NCBI GenBank assembly: GCA_022836615.1
Contig: MU405319.1
Span: 62,001-126,000 of the forward strand
DNA from: Annulohypoxylon bovei var. microspora
Lineage: Eukaryota > Ascomycota > Sordariomycetes > Xylariales > Hypoxylaceae
DNA length: 64,000 bases
Direction: 5' to 3'
Shown here: piece after piece, positions 44,821 to 60,045 of the stretch
Position numbering within the stretch: position 1 is the stretch's first letter
Layout of the letters: each line of letters starts with the position of its first letter
The notes under the pieces: generated by a model
What the model was told of the DNA's origin: nothing
Seen by the model: only the letters and a program-made list of their open reading frames with translations
Databases searched by the model: none
Made by a program: the position numbers and the translations under genes

Positions 44821-47800
44821 ATGTAATAAAAATTAACTTTTATTTAAGCATTTTATTAAAACCATCTCGTCGATTAACTTAAACCACTTCCAAAGGTATT
44901 CCAAGGGGTTTAAATTTAAAAAAATAACTTGTTAAAACCATTTCCAATTAATTAATTTAAATAAATTAAATTATTTTATTTAAAAGTTTAATCTTAAACC
45001 GTTTTAAGTATAATTTAAAATCGAGCTTAAATTAATTTTATGATTATTTAATAATTAATTGTAAATTTAATCGATAAAAAAATTCGCGACTTTTATAATT
45101 AAATATGAAAATCACGGTAACTTTTATTTTATATTATAAATATAAATTAATTAATAAATATATTTAATTATTATTTTAAGAAATTATAATTAACTTTTAA
45201 CGTTTAAATGTTTTAATTTTTTTTATTATTATTAATAATTAAGTTTTAAAGTTTTTAATTTTTTTAAAAGTAATGTTTATAATTAATTAAAACTTTTTTA
45301 ATATAATAATTAATAAAATTAAAATAAAGATTAATTTAAATATATTTATCATTTAAATATGTTTGGTTATATTTATTATAATTAAAAAAATTATATATTA
45401 ATTAAATGTTTATAAATGAATATATATTTAATTAATGTAAATATTAATATTTATTATTATTGTAATGGTATTTAACATAAGCATTATTAAAATAATTAAA
45501 TAAAACGATATAATTTTAAAAAGGGTTTTAATTTATTTTATAATTTTTATAAGCGTGTTTTAAAAGTAAAATAATATTAATAATTATAATATAAGTAATT
45601 AATATTTATTAAAGTTTATAATTAATATAATTAAAGTTTAAAAAAATAATTAAAATTTATCTTTATAATTAAAAGTAAGTAATTAAAATTATATAAATTT
45701 TAACTTTTAATAACGGTATTTTTAATGGTAAATTTAATTATTAAAAAAAATATATCATTTGGTTTTAAATTATAATTATAATTAATTAATTTTATTAAAT
45801 TAATATTTAATAAAATTAATTAAATATACATTTAAATCTTAAACCATTAAAGTAATGGCTTTATTAATAAACATTTTTTTAATCTTCGTTAAAATTTAAA
45901 TAATATAATCAAGTATATTGATATTATTCGTTACTTTTAATTAATTATAATTATCATTAATTAAAGAATTAAAAGGCGTCGTAAATTATATAAAGAAATA
46001 TTTTTTTTTCGTTAAATTTTAATTAAAGGTTTTCATTTAATTTTAATTAAAATTAAGTTTATTATTAACGGAATTATTAAATTCACCGTTTTATATAATA
46101 ATATTAACATTTCGTTTTTAATAAAAGATATTTTAAATCGAGTTAATTTACCATTAATTCGACCGTTTTAAGTACGTTTTAAAGGTTAACATAATAAAAT
46201 CTTTAAATATTATCGATTTAATAAATAAAAAGGATTTAAAAGGTTTAAAATAAATGATAAAAAAGCGAATAATTAAAAAACAAAATTATTTAAATATTTA
46301 AATATTACATTTCAAATATATTAATATTTATTATTAATAATCATATATTAAAAAATCACAAATATTACTTAACTTATTTCTAATAAAAGAATAAACATTT
46401 AATATCACTTATATATTACTTGAAAAAAAGGGAAAAAAAAAAGATTATTTAAAAGTTAATTAAATTTATTTAATAATATTATTAAATATTAATTTAATAT
46501 TTTATTTATAATTTACATAAATAATATTTATTTATTTATTAATAATATATATTATAATCACCACATATTTTTAATAAAATAATTTTTTTATATATAATAA
46601 TTATAATTAAAACATTGGTAATTAATCACGAAAAAAACACGGTTTAAATATATATAATATAAACGTAAAATTAATTAAATTATTTAATTACATTTTATTA
46701 CATTTAAATGTAATAAAAAGTAAACTTATACCCGTTATAATTATTAATTATTAATATAATTAAAAAAAATACTTTTTTAAAATATAATATTTAATTATTA
46801 TTTAATAAAAATTAAATTAAAAAACCGGAAACATTATTTTATATAATGGTTATATAATGAATTTATTAAAGTTTTAATTATTTATTATATAATATAAATA
46901 AAATTAAGCAAAAAATGTTAAATACCCGATAAGTAATGTATATATGTAATTTACTTAAATAAATAAATATATGTAAAAACTTATAAAAAAAAAAAATAAA
47001 AAGTAATAAATTTATTTAAGAAAAAATAAAAATAAAAAAAGCAAGAAACGCGTATTTTATTTTAATATTAAATAATATATAAATAATTATTCCATTATTA
47101 AATATTTACTTACATAATATAAACATTATTAACATTATAATTTTATACTTTTTATTATTAACTTTTTTTTAAATTTAAACCTTTTATATAATAATTAAAT
47201 TAAAAAACATGCCATATTTATAAAAATTAATAATATAATTAAAAATCCCTTTATTAAATTAATTTACTTATAAAAATATTTAAATATATCCCGATTTTAT
47301 AATAAAACTTTTCCCATTTTTTTTATAAATAACTTAAATATTAATTTAATTTTAAATATATAATCCTTATGTAACCGATTATAAAAAAAACACGAAAAAT
47401 AATAAAAAAACAATAAACGATATATTTAAAAAACCAAAAACTTAATACGTAATAATATAATAATTATTTAAATAATTAATAAAAAACCATTAAATAAAGA
47501 AAATATTATTATTAACTTCGTCACTCTTTAACTCGGTAATCCATCGCCATAATAATATATTATTAATAATATTAAATATATATTATAAAATATATTTTTA
47601 AATCGTTAATTAATCTTATTAATAATAACATTTATTTTATTCATTTAAATAAAAGTTATGCCATTTTAATTACCCTTTTTTAATAATATTAAAAAATAAA
47701 CCGAATTCGTAAATAATGTTTTTTCGACATTAAATAAAAAAATTACCGATATATTATCGATTAATAATGTTTTAAATAACTTATAAATATTTATAAGTTA

Positions 47801-48258
47801 TTTATCCGCTTTTTTAAATAAAAATTTTTAACATATAAACACATTATTAATAAACATATAAACCACGTTTTTCCTTAATTCCAAGGTTAATTAAATGTTT
47901 ATTATACATGTTATAAATGTTAAAAAAAAAATAATAATCGCGTATTACTTATATTTTATATGTTAAAAATTAACATTTAAAAAGCTTAACGCGGCTTAAA
48001 TAAAAACTTATTATTTTAAATTTATTTATTATTTAATATCTTATTAAACGTAAACCACATTTTTAAAATAAATTTAAAACTTATTAATTAATTTAAGTTT
48101 ATTTTATAAAGTGTGAATCTTTATTTTTAATTAATAATAATATATTAAAAAATCATTATATTTAAACAAGTTAATAAATTAATAAAATCACGTTAATAAT
48201 AATTTAATATTATTTTAATAATATTATAATAATGCGATAACGGTGTAAATATAATATA

Positions 48259-48305
48259 AACATAATATAATAATAATATAATAATAATATAATAATAATA
48301 TAAAA
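48259..48305. repeat. AATAATAT microsatellite-like run
   Basis: Tandem ataataata units occur inside the AT-rich block. Confidence 0.8.
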
Positions 48306-50249
48306 ATAATGTGGATATAATATAACGATATTATGGTTATAATACGGTTATAATATAATATTATTATATCGCACGTTTTATATTTTCATTAACGCCGTTT
48401 TATTAAAATAACTCGTTATTAAAAATAAAGTTTATTAATAACGTTCATTAATCCATAATTAATAACCATTACACATTTTATTTTAAAAAAATTTATATTT
48501 AAATATCCGGTTAATAATCATAATATACGTAATATGCAAAAGTTTTAAACGTTAAAAAAATCCAAGAACCTTTTTATTAATACTTTAATTATTTTAATAA
48601 AAAATTTAATAAGATATTAATATTAATTTTTTATAATAATATTTATTAATTAACATTAAGAAAAAATTAATAACTTTACATTAAAAAAAGTTATATTTTA
48701 AAAAACATAAAAAGAAATAATTAAATTTATTAATATTAATAAATAATACTTAAATTATTAACTTTAATTAAACAAATCATTTAATAATGAAATAAATATT
48801 TTTAATCGATAAGAATATTAAAAAAAAAAAAAAATAATAAAAAATTATTATAAACTTTTATAAGTAAAATTATTCATTAAAACTTATAAAAAAACCTTAA
48901 CTTAAAATACGAATTAACAAAATTTTACATTATTATTATTACACTTTATAAACTTAAATAATTTCCGATTTAAATTATTAAAATTATAAAAGGATAACTT
49001 CATTTTTAAATTAACTTTATTAACATTATTAAAGTAATTTAACTTTAATAATTAAAGTAAATTAAACGTTATTAATATATTATTTATTAACGGTAAACTT
49101 TAAACGACAAGGCTTATTTTTTTAATTAAATTTTTAAAAATTTAAATTTTCATTTTTATATTTTTTTAATTAATAAATTTATTTTATGACCCGGTTTGCC
49201 ATGGCGTAAATTATTTATAAAAATATTAATTAAAAAGGAATTCGTGCCTAAAGGTTTTTTTAATAACGAAAAAGTAAAATACATACATGGGTACGTGTAT
49301 TTAACGAAGTTATAAATTTTGAAATCATATAATAATAATACTCGTTAAATTATATTAAATAAATATTTAATAATAATAACGAAAATAAAATATTAACTTT
49401 ATATTTTACGAAAACCTTAACATCGTTCCGCTTTTTTAATAAATGTTAAACATTTAATTAATTTTTTATATAAAATATATTAAGTGTGTTTCGAAGCTTA
49501 TAAATAATATTTCGTATATATAAAATAATTATTTTAACTTTTATAATCTTTTTAAAAAATCGTTATAATAAAAACCGATTTAACCAAATCCCGTTATTAT
49601 AATTAAAAAAAACAAACGGTTTTTAAAATTTTAATCGTTTTAAATTAATTTTATTAAAATTATTAATAATGAATAATAATAAATCTTTTTTTTTTTTTTT
49701 TTCCTCCGCTTCTTTTTTTTTAAAGTTATTTTTAAGTTATTTTTCTACCTAATAAATTATAATATTTTAACTTTATAAGTTTAAATATAAATGATTTTTA
49801 AATAACATAATAAAAAATATTAATTTAAAAATAAAATATAAATAAATGTTTTAATAATAATTAATAAAAAGTAAAATTATTAAATAATATATAATATATG
49901 TATGTGAAGTATATTATATTAACGTTATTTTTTAATGATTTAATGTTAATTAAAACATAAATAAAATAAAATTAAATTAAATGTTTTATATATTAATGTT
50001 ATTATATAAAATTATACATAAAAATATTCTTTATATTATATAATTAATATGCATTACTTATTATAATATGTGTTAATTATTTATATAAACAAATAAAAAA
50101 TAATATTATATATAATTTAATATAATGTATTAATAAATTACTTAAATAATTATTAATACATTAATTTAATTATAAATAATATTAAATCCATTATATAAAT
50201 ATCGTCGATTTTATTTATTATATAAAAGTAATATTAAAAAATATTTTTC

Positions 50250-50470
50250 CCCGCATATAAATCCTTATATAAACGCATGTATTAAAAACCACACCTTTAA
50301 TTTAATTTAAAGAAATCCACACGCTTACACCCATTTACATACCCTTTTTTTTTTCCTTTTTTTCCCCCTTTAATCCCCCATTAAATTTCTTATAATTACA
50401 TAATTAAATAAATCTTAAAAAGGACTTTTAATTAATTTAAGTTACATTTCATATAAATCGTTTTATAAAT
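50250..50470. repeat. repeat copy inside the AT-rich block (family B)
   Basis: It shares blocks with 57095-57250 (ataattacataattaaataaa and the preceding T/C-rich tract) and with about 57735-57800 (a catataaatcctt-like string versus catataaattttt), differing mostly by transitions. The element type is unknown. Confidence 0.5.
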
Positions 50471-53400
50471 GAAAAATTAAATTAAAAATTAAATGCATTT
50501 AAAAATCTTTTATTAAAGTGGTCCCATAATACACTTCGTATAAACTTTTTTACTTTATAAGCACTTACCTTAAACCTTAATTTATTAACTACGAAATAAT
50601 TTATAAAAAATATAACTTAAATTAATTAAAAGTGCCTTTTAAAACTTATTTAATTATATAATTATAAAAAATTTAAACCCGGGTTAAAAAGGTAAAAAAC
50701 GGTGGAATTAAAAAAAATATAAATTATAATAAAAGAAAAATAAATTAAATTAATTAAATTTTCGTTAATTATTAATACTTTTAATTATATAACGATTTAT
50801 ATGTGGTTTTAAATACCTTTTAACATCCCCCATATAATAAATAAAACTTACGACATTTATATAATAAATTTAACATTATTTTTAATTATATAACGACTTT
50901 AATTATTATTAACTTATATTAAAGAAAAATATATTATAAATAAACGATTAAATAAATAAATAATAAACACATTAATTAATTAAATGAATGGTTATTTTTC
51001 TTTATTTATATTAATATTTTTTTTTTTTAAACTTATTAAACTTATAATACTTATAATTAATAATATTTAAATTAATAAACATTTCATTAAATTATATATT
51101 AATGTTAACATTAATATTAAATATAAAAAAACCATAACTTTTTAAAAGTAAAATAATAAATATTAAAAAACTTCGTTATAAATTTATTATTTAAATGTTT
51201 ATTATTTACGTTATTATTATTAAAATTAAAGTTAAAAGAAAATAACATTAACGGCACGAACCCATTTAAGCTAAAAATCCATAAAAACTTCCGAAATTAA
51301 AAACCTTTTTTATTAATATTAATATTACTTTTATTATAATATTTTTTAAAACCTTTTTTTTCATTAATAAGGCATATTATTTTTCCTTTTTTAATTAAAT
51401 AAATTTAATGATAATTTTCATTAACCTTACCTTAAAAACGTTTTTTCATATAATTAAAAAGCAACATTAATTCATAAATTTTAAATATTAATTTAATAAT
51501 TTTAAAAATAATATTAAAAGGAAATTTAAACGCATTTAATTTACGTACGTAAATTTAAAAGTTGTCCCGCTTAATTAAAAAAAACCAAAGTATATACTTT
51601 TAAAATATAAATTAAATAAACGTAATAAATATACATTCGCAAAAAACGCCGTAAATATTTTAACATTTACAATTATAAAACCATGTTTTTTACTTAAAAG
51701 CATAATGAAATTATAAATGTAAAAAATAAAATATAATTTTATATTTTTTATTAATAAACTTTAAAAACATAATAAGCTTTAATTTATTAATTATATAATG
51801 AATGTTAAAGTAAAATAACATTTTATTACTTATATTATTTATTAACCGTAAGTTTTCATCCTTTTTACCTTATATATATCGGAATATATTATTTATAATA
51901 AATTATAAAATAATAAAAATAAAAATAATATATAAATATTAAATGTTATAATATAATTAAATAACTTAATAACATTCATTACGAATAATAATAACGTTAT
52001 AAAATACCTTTTTTAAAACCGGCTTTTTTTATATTAAAATGGGGTGTATTTCACAATTACGTTATATAATTAACAAGTTTTTATAAAAAAAAACCCAATG
52101 AAAAAAATTAAACATAATAAAATATTCGTTTATTATATATACGATTAATAAAAAATATAATAATATAACTTAATAAAGTATATTAAAAGATTAAAAAATA
52201 TTAATTTTTTAAAAAACCCGGAACGAAAAAATAATATTCTTTTTTTTAAAAAATGCCGTCGATAAAGTAAAAAATAATAAGCACCATTTTCAAAGAAAAT
52301 TCAATTAAATATAAACTTAACATATCGTTATATTCGTTATAAAGCCACACGTTTTTAATTAAAATATAACAAGTAATATATATTATATTATAATTAACGC
52401 CGTTATCATTTATTGCGCGGAAAAATAATAATAAAAAAAAACCTTTTAAGTAACCAAGGTGATAAATCCGGATAATCGGGATAATTAATTATACCACATC
52501 ATTAATATCCAAAACGTAAGCCGGTAACGAAAGTTAAATAATAAAGTTTAAATAATTTTTAAATTTTATTATAAAATAATTAAATATTTTACAATTATAA
52601 TGGTAATTTAAAAAAGATTTGAAATGGTTTATAACGGAATCGGAAAAACGTTATATTAATAAATTAAATATTATATATAAAATATTTTCATTTTAAAATA
52701 AATTAATTAAAAATAAATATTATATACCTTATAACACGCTTCTTTTTGCCGCTATTAAATCGTTATATAAATAACTTTATTAAAAATAATTAATTAATAT
52801 AAAAATTATATACGTTTTAATTTAATTAATTTTAAATATAATATCCTTTTTTTTTAATAATAACATAAACATTTATTTAATTCTTATTAAATTAAATTTA
52901 ATGGAATATAATTTCTTTTTTTTTATAACATTTACAACCTTTTTATTATTTAAATTAATGGTTATAATAATTATTAACGATATTTTTATTATAAACATAA
53001 AGTTTAAAAATATATAATAATATATATTATCACCGATATTTTTTTTTTAAATTAATTATAACTTATTATTAAATAAAAAATAAATAATATATTTTATAAA
53101 AAACAATTTTTAATAAAAATTTATACTTTATAAAATTAAATTAATAATAAAACGATATGCGTTTTTACGTGTAAATTTAAAAGTATTATTTATAAAATAA
53201 AACACTTTTCTTATATTAAATTAAACGCGTTAATAAAATACATTAATTATTATATATAAATTTAATTTAATAATAATATAACGTAATTACTTAAAATTCC
53301 CCGTATAAATTAACCTTTTATTAACTTATTTAAATCACTCGTAACATATTTATTTAATTCGACATAAATACACTATATTAAAGTTTTTTAAAAATATAAT

Positions 53401-54459
53401 AATGTCCGTTTTTTAAACTTTCGAATATAATATTTTTAAACATTATTATACGTAAATTAACGTTACATTTCTATTTATAAAAAAGTTATTAAGTAAACCA
53501 TAAAATAAAACCAACGATGTAAATTAATAAAATAAAATTTAAAATAACTTTACACGTATATTCATTAAACTTTTTAAACATTTATTTTTAATAATTAAAT
53601 CGCTTATTAATAACGTAATTAATTTAATTTTAAGCGTTATTAATAATTAATTTATAATTTTTTCCGTTTAAAGCTTTTTTATTATTTTAATAACATATTA
53701 TATAACTTTCGTAAATTAATATTTAATTTTTATAAAAAATAAACAATTATATACGTAATATTTTACGAATATATATTTAATATATTACTTCTTTAAAAAT
53801 AACGTTAAATAATTCATAAAAAATAACATATTAAAATTCTTTTTAAAACATGTTAATAATAAAAGCAACCATTTATTTATAAATAACGATTTAAACATTA
53901 TAAACATTATTAATTAATAAATAACATATATTATATTATAATATAAAGCTTTTAACTTATTATTCGTTTTTATTAATATAAACGATTTATATAATAATAA
54001 AATTAAGTTATTAACATTAAATTATAAATTAAAAAATACTTTAAAAATAAAAGGCTTTAATTTTATAATTTATAAAAATAAAAAATTTAAACGATTTTTT
54101 TAAAAACTTAAATTAAAATTAAAATGGAAACATGTTTTACCATTAATAAAAGTAATTTTTTAAACGTTTAATGTTACATTAAATTATTAAAATACATAAA
54201 AAAAGTTTACTTTAACTTAATATAATCATAAATAAATCTTATAAAATTATAAATTCCAAATTTAAAGTTTTCGTAATAACACTTAAATTTAATACTTAAA
54301 ACAATTATACATTAATGCATTAATATCCACACATTATTAAATTAATCACATTAATTTAATTACATAAATTTATTTAAAAAAACATCTTTTATACTTTTAA
54401 ATATCATTATAAATATAATTAATATAATACGTATATTAAATATAAAATTATAATAAACA

Positions 54460-54715
54460 TTTTATTAAAAGTTTTTTTTACCTTATTTTGCCACGCCTCG
54501 CCTTTTAAGAAAATGGTTTTAAAGTTTAAATTAAAAACTTAATAAAATGAAAGCTTAACTTTTAAGAAACCATTAAAATTAATTTTAAAATAAAATAAAT
54601 AAAAAATACGTTATATATGTATATTACATTTTATAAACATAAAAAGTTAAAACTTTTTACGTAATAATATAATTATTTTTTCATTTATTAAGTTTACATT
54701 ATAATACATTTACAT
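54460..54715. repeat. repeat copy A1, lacking the insertion seen in A2
   Basis: It aligns over more than 200 bp with 63020-63179 plus 63394-63490. Shared blocks include ttaaattaaaaacttaataa, ttttaaaataaaataaataa and tttttacgtaataatataat. Differences such as ccacgcctcgcc against ttacactttactt are RIP-type transitions. This copy has no insertion at about 54615-54625, so it is the empty site for the element at 63180-63393. Confidence 0.8.
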
Positions 54716-55310
54716 ATAAATCCCCATTATTAAATTTTACGATTACATCCGTAATTATTTTTATTAAATAAAATAAAACATATTATTATAATATTTTAAA
54801 ATTTCTTATTACTTTTATATAAATTATAATTATAATAATTAAATTATTAATAATACACCATAAGGTAAATAAAACATTAAATTACTAATATACATATTTT
54901 TAAATATAAAAATTTAATAATAATAACACTTAAACTTTATATACCATAAATAATTTTATATATTATAAAACATATATAAAAATAAAACCTTAAATCCAAG
55001 GAATTTATTAATATATAACATGATTTAAATTACATTATATCTTAAAAAATATTTACAAAAATAACTTAAATTACATAATTTAACTTCGTTAACCTTATTA
55101 TCATTTTAAACGAAAACTTTAATTATTAAAATTACCACTTTTTATTTATATATTTAATATATATTAAAACTAATATTTTATTATTATAAATACCTTAATA
55201 TTATAACCTTTTTTAATTAAAAATAATATTTTTTTAAATAACTTATTTTTCATTATTAATGTATTACTTTAACAATGCTTTTATATTTAATAACCCCGAT
55301 TTTAATATTA

Positions 55311-55546
55311 AACCTTCATTTAAATTAACGATAACCTTTTAAATTAATAACAACCTTTTAAATTAATAATAACCTTTTAAATTAATAATAACCTTTTAAA
55401 TTAACAATAACCTTCCAAATTAATAATAACTTTTTAAATTAATAACAACTTATTTAAATTAATAATAACTTATTTAAATTAACGAAAACTTATTTATATT
55501 AATAATAACCCACTTAAGTTAATAATAACCCACTTAAATTAATAAT
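55311..55546. repeat. 19-20-bp minisatellite, about 12 units
   Basis: Tandem units of the form aaccttttaaattaataat occur. Later units drift to aacttatttaaattaataat and aacccacttaaattaataat. All units begin AAC and carry the AAATTAA core. Confidence 0.9.
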
Positions 55547-57094
55547 GCCTTAATAATAACCTTAATTTAAAGACTTTAAATTTAATTTCGAACCTTTATA
55601 TATTAAATTATTTTAAATTTTACCGTTATAATTATAAATTAAAATATTAAAAAAGTTAAATCCTTTTTTTTTTTTTTTTCGAACGAATTCGCAGCATAAA
55701 TTTAAAGGTAATTTAATCGTACGGGAATTAATAACGACATAAATAAAAATAATTTCACGTAAAAATAATATTACTTATATAAAATAAAAACCCCTTAAAC
55801 TATAATACATTAAATTAATTTAATTACATTAAGCAATTTATAACATTTATTATATAAAGGATTTCATAATTATATCATACATTAATTACATAAAAAATTT
55901 TAATATAATGGATATAATGGTTTTAAACATTTTTTAAATTATAATAATAAGCGTAAGTTATTAAAAATAACTTTAAAGTAAATTATAAAACGAAGATAAT
56001 TATTTTTTTTATAAATAAATACATATAATATATTTATATTAAATTATAAGTACCTCGTTATATTTTACAATTAATTTAATAACGCTTATATTATATAATT
56101 AATATAATTTATTATAAAAATTAAACTTATAATATATATGTAAATTATTAAAATTATTTTTAATTAAAATTTATTATTTTAATAATATTACATTTAATAA
56201 TACCCTTTTTTTAAGAAAAGGCGTTTTTAATTAATTGAAAACTTTATTAATAAATTATATAACCATTAAAAAATAATATAAAGTGATTTTATAATTTTAA
56301 TTCGAATAATTTTCCTTTTATAATATAAATTTTATTATAATTTAATATTTTAAAAACCTTTAATTTAATAATCTTAAAAATTTAAATTTAAATAAATTAC
56401 ATTTAATAAATCATTATTAATAAATTATTAAATTTCGGTTCTTAATATTATTACTCCGGACCGGTTACACATAATACTCTTAAAACGCTTTAATCTTAAT
56501 ATACCATTTATAATTTATAATATAATTAAATTAATAATTATATATACATAATATAATTTAATTTAATTAATTTAATTTTAAAGTAACTTTCACTTAAATA
56601 TAATTATTTTAAAATATAAACGTTATTAATAAAATTATTTAAATATAAACATGAAATATTATAAAATTTAAGTCCATAAAGCTTAATATAATAAAACGCA
56701 TACAAATTTATATATATATTAAAATACTTTTACATGTAATTTATGTTTATTAATAAAGATTTTAATTAATTAAAAAAACCGGCTTTATTTTAACGGGAAT
56801 ATTATTAAATACAATATTATTAAAATAATAAATCTCTTTTAATCTTAAATAATATAATAAATATATTTAACGATAATAAATTTAATAATCTTCGTAAATA
56901 ATTCACGATTTTTATAATAACACGAATTAATTAAATATTAAAAATTATAACCCGATTTTACATAACGAACGTTATAATAATAACCTTTTTCATACATTAA
57001 CCATATATTAACCACATAATAAATAATAAAAATCTTCCTTTTTTAAGATTTACCATTTTAATTAAATTATTTTATTAATTAAAATTTTTATTAA

Positions 57095-57250
57095 TATGTA
57101 TAAATTAATTACATATATATATGCGTTTTTTTATGTAAATACTTTTTATTTACATTACTTTACTTTCCACCATTTCTTTTTTTTTAACCATATATTAAAT
57201 CTTTTATAATTACATAATTAAATAAATTTTATAAAACATTTTTAAATGAT
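57095..57250. repeat. repeat copy inside the AT-rich block (family B)
   Basis: It shares ataattacataattaaataaa and a preceding pyrimidine-rich tract with the segment at 50340-50430. Confidence 0.5.
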
Positions 57251-60045
57251 ATTAAATATAACTTATAAAAATTATTATGTGGTTTATAAGTTTAATTTAA
57301 AGTTAATTACATGTAAAATAAAAAAACTTTCATTAAAAAATATTACGAAACCACTTTAAATGATTTTTAAATGCATTTAATTTTCAATTTAATTTATTAA
57401 TTATAAAACGATTTATAATAAATGTAATTAACTTTATTTAAAAACGTTTTACGAGATTTATTTAAATATATAATTATAAAAAAAATTAATAAAAAATTAA
57501 ATAAAAAAAAATAAAATTAAAAGGAAAGTATATAAATAAATATAAAAGCGAAGGTTTTTTAAAAAACGTAAAATAAACATTAAAAATACATTTATTTATA
57601 TAAGAATTTATATGTAAAAAAAAATATTATTAATGTTTAAAAACATATAATAAACGAAACTTATAATAAAATTTTCCTTTTTTTAAAATTAATTAATTAA
57701 AACGTAATATTATTTACCCCGCATTTTTTTTTACATTTTAATATTAACGATACTTTTTTTCATATATAAATTTTTATATAAATATATATATTTTTAATAT
57801 TAATTTAAAATAAAAATCTTTAAATTAAATTAATAAATAAATTTAATAAATAAATATAAATATACATATATCGCAATTAATATAATTTATATATAAATAT
57901 TTATATAATAAAAAAAATTAATATTTTTATAATTTTAACTTTTATTTTAAACTTTAATAAAATTTACACTTTTTTCCTTTTTTATTATTTAAAATAAAAA
58001 CGCTTTATATAATTATAATATCCCTTTTAAATAATAATTATAAAATTTTTAACAATTAAAAGAAATAATAATAAAACCCGCATCGTTATAATTAAAATTA
58101 TAACATGCATATATAATAAAAATAAATTCCTTCGTTATAAACAATTTATTATAAAGCTTTTTTAAAGCGAACTAACACATTATTTTTTAAACTTCAATTA
58201 AAATATTTAAAACTTAAACGTTATATCGTAAAAAATTAAAAAAAAAACGCTTAAAATTAAATATAATAACATAAATATTTTAATTAACTTTAAATATAAA
58301 TTTATATTAAACATTATAATAAAAATTTACTTTAACTTTTTTTTTAAAATATTAATAATATTAACCACTTTAACGGAATATTCGCTTATAATTTTATTTA
58401 ACTTAATTAATAATATTAATATTATTTTAAAATAAAATAAGTTAATACATTTTTATAAAATAATCACTTAAATACGTTTCGGTAAAAAGCCGTTAAATTT
58501 TATATTAAAATTATTTAATAAAAATAAAACTAATTATATTTAAACTTATACATTATTCTTTAAATAATTTAAAAACATGTTATTAATTATTTAATTAAAT
58601 CCTTTTTTTTACATTTTTCATTTTATAATTTATAAATTTATTAATTATAATTAATTATTTAAGTTAAATACATTTAATTAAATTATAAATAACGTTAATA
58701 CATTAACCGGTAATATTATTATTATAAAACGAATTATAATTTTTAAACGTATTATTTAAAAAAAATAAAAAGTTATAAACGCATTACGCTATAAAATTAA
58801 AATTATTTATACGGCTTTTTATAAAAATATTTTAATACTTATAATAAATAATTATAAGCATAATAATCCCTTTTATTTTAAGTTAATTTTCGATTAATAT
58901 ACTTTAATTATATTAAAAATTAAAAGGAATTTCTTTAACTTTTTTTTACGAAATAATTAAGGATTTTTCTTCGCTTTACGTTATATTTTTTTTTATAATA
59001 TAATAAAAGGATTAATATACTTACATAATATTAATATTACCCATTATAATATTTCGTTAAAAAATATCTTTATTATAATAATATATAAAAATAATAAAAA
59101 AAAGTTTAAATTTAATATAATAATTTCCGATTTTAAAAAAGCTATTAAAAAACTTATTAATAATAATATAAATCTTAAACTTATTTACACGATTACTTTA
59201 AAAGTTTAAAAAAAATAATATCGTTATACTTTTATTAATATATAAAACTTTACGTTTATAATCGTTATATGCTTTTAATAAAAAAAACCCGTTAACATTT
59301 TAATTATTAAAATAATCCACGCTTTTTTTATAAATTAAATAAACATAAAATACCGTAATAAAAATATTAATTTAAATAAATTAAATTTTATTAAATTTAT
59401 ATTTATATATAACTTTAATAAAAAACTTATAATTAATAAAATTAAAAAAACTTTACAAAAAGCGTTTTAATAAATTTATTTTCTTAATTATTATAATATA
59501 AAAAAAATAAAAAAACTTTTTTATTAAATATATAATAAATTAATTATTAATTAATTAAAATTTATAATTTAATAAAATAATAAATATTTATTTAATTTTT
59601 TATATTATATTATTATAAAAATTACGTTTTTATTTAATCCGATTAAAGCTTTTATTAATTAATTTAATTATTATTTTAAAATATTAATTAAAATTTTTAT
59701 TAATACGTATAAATTATATAAATTAAATATTTAATTTTTTATATAAATCATTATATAAATAAATATATATATTTCATTTTTCGTATTTATTAATATTCGT
59801 ACTTAAATAACTTTATTAACTTAAGGTTTTTTAATTATATATTAATTTTCGAAAATATTTATTTATAAATGTAATTAAATACATTAAATTATATCGTTAT
59901 TTTTATTTTATTAAATTATTCGTTTAAAAAACATTATTACGTTTAAATTTTTTTTAATTACATAATAAATAATTAAATAATTAATAAAGTAATTAATAAA
60001 GTAATTAATAAAAAACTAATAAATAATTAATAAGAAATTAATAAG

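Larger units (their letters stand above)
44820..60045. repeat. AT-rich block, RIP-mutated repeats
   Basis: About 15 kb of very AT-rich DNA with TpA-rich runs and no open frame of 60 codons. The composition jump against the gene-bearing part is abrupt. Internal repeat copies differ mainly by C/T and G/A transitions, which is the pattern left by RIP in filamentous ascomycetes. Short GC-richer scraps survive (for example 54489-54505, 56451-56470). It is probably a heterochromatic isochore of dead transposons; a centromere flank is possible but not shown. Confidence 0.85.
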
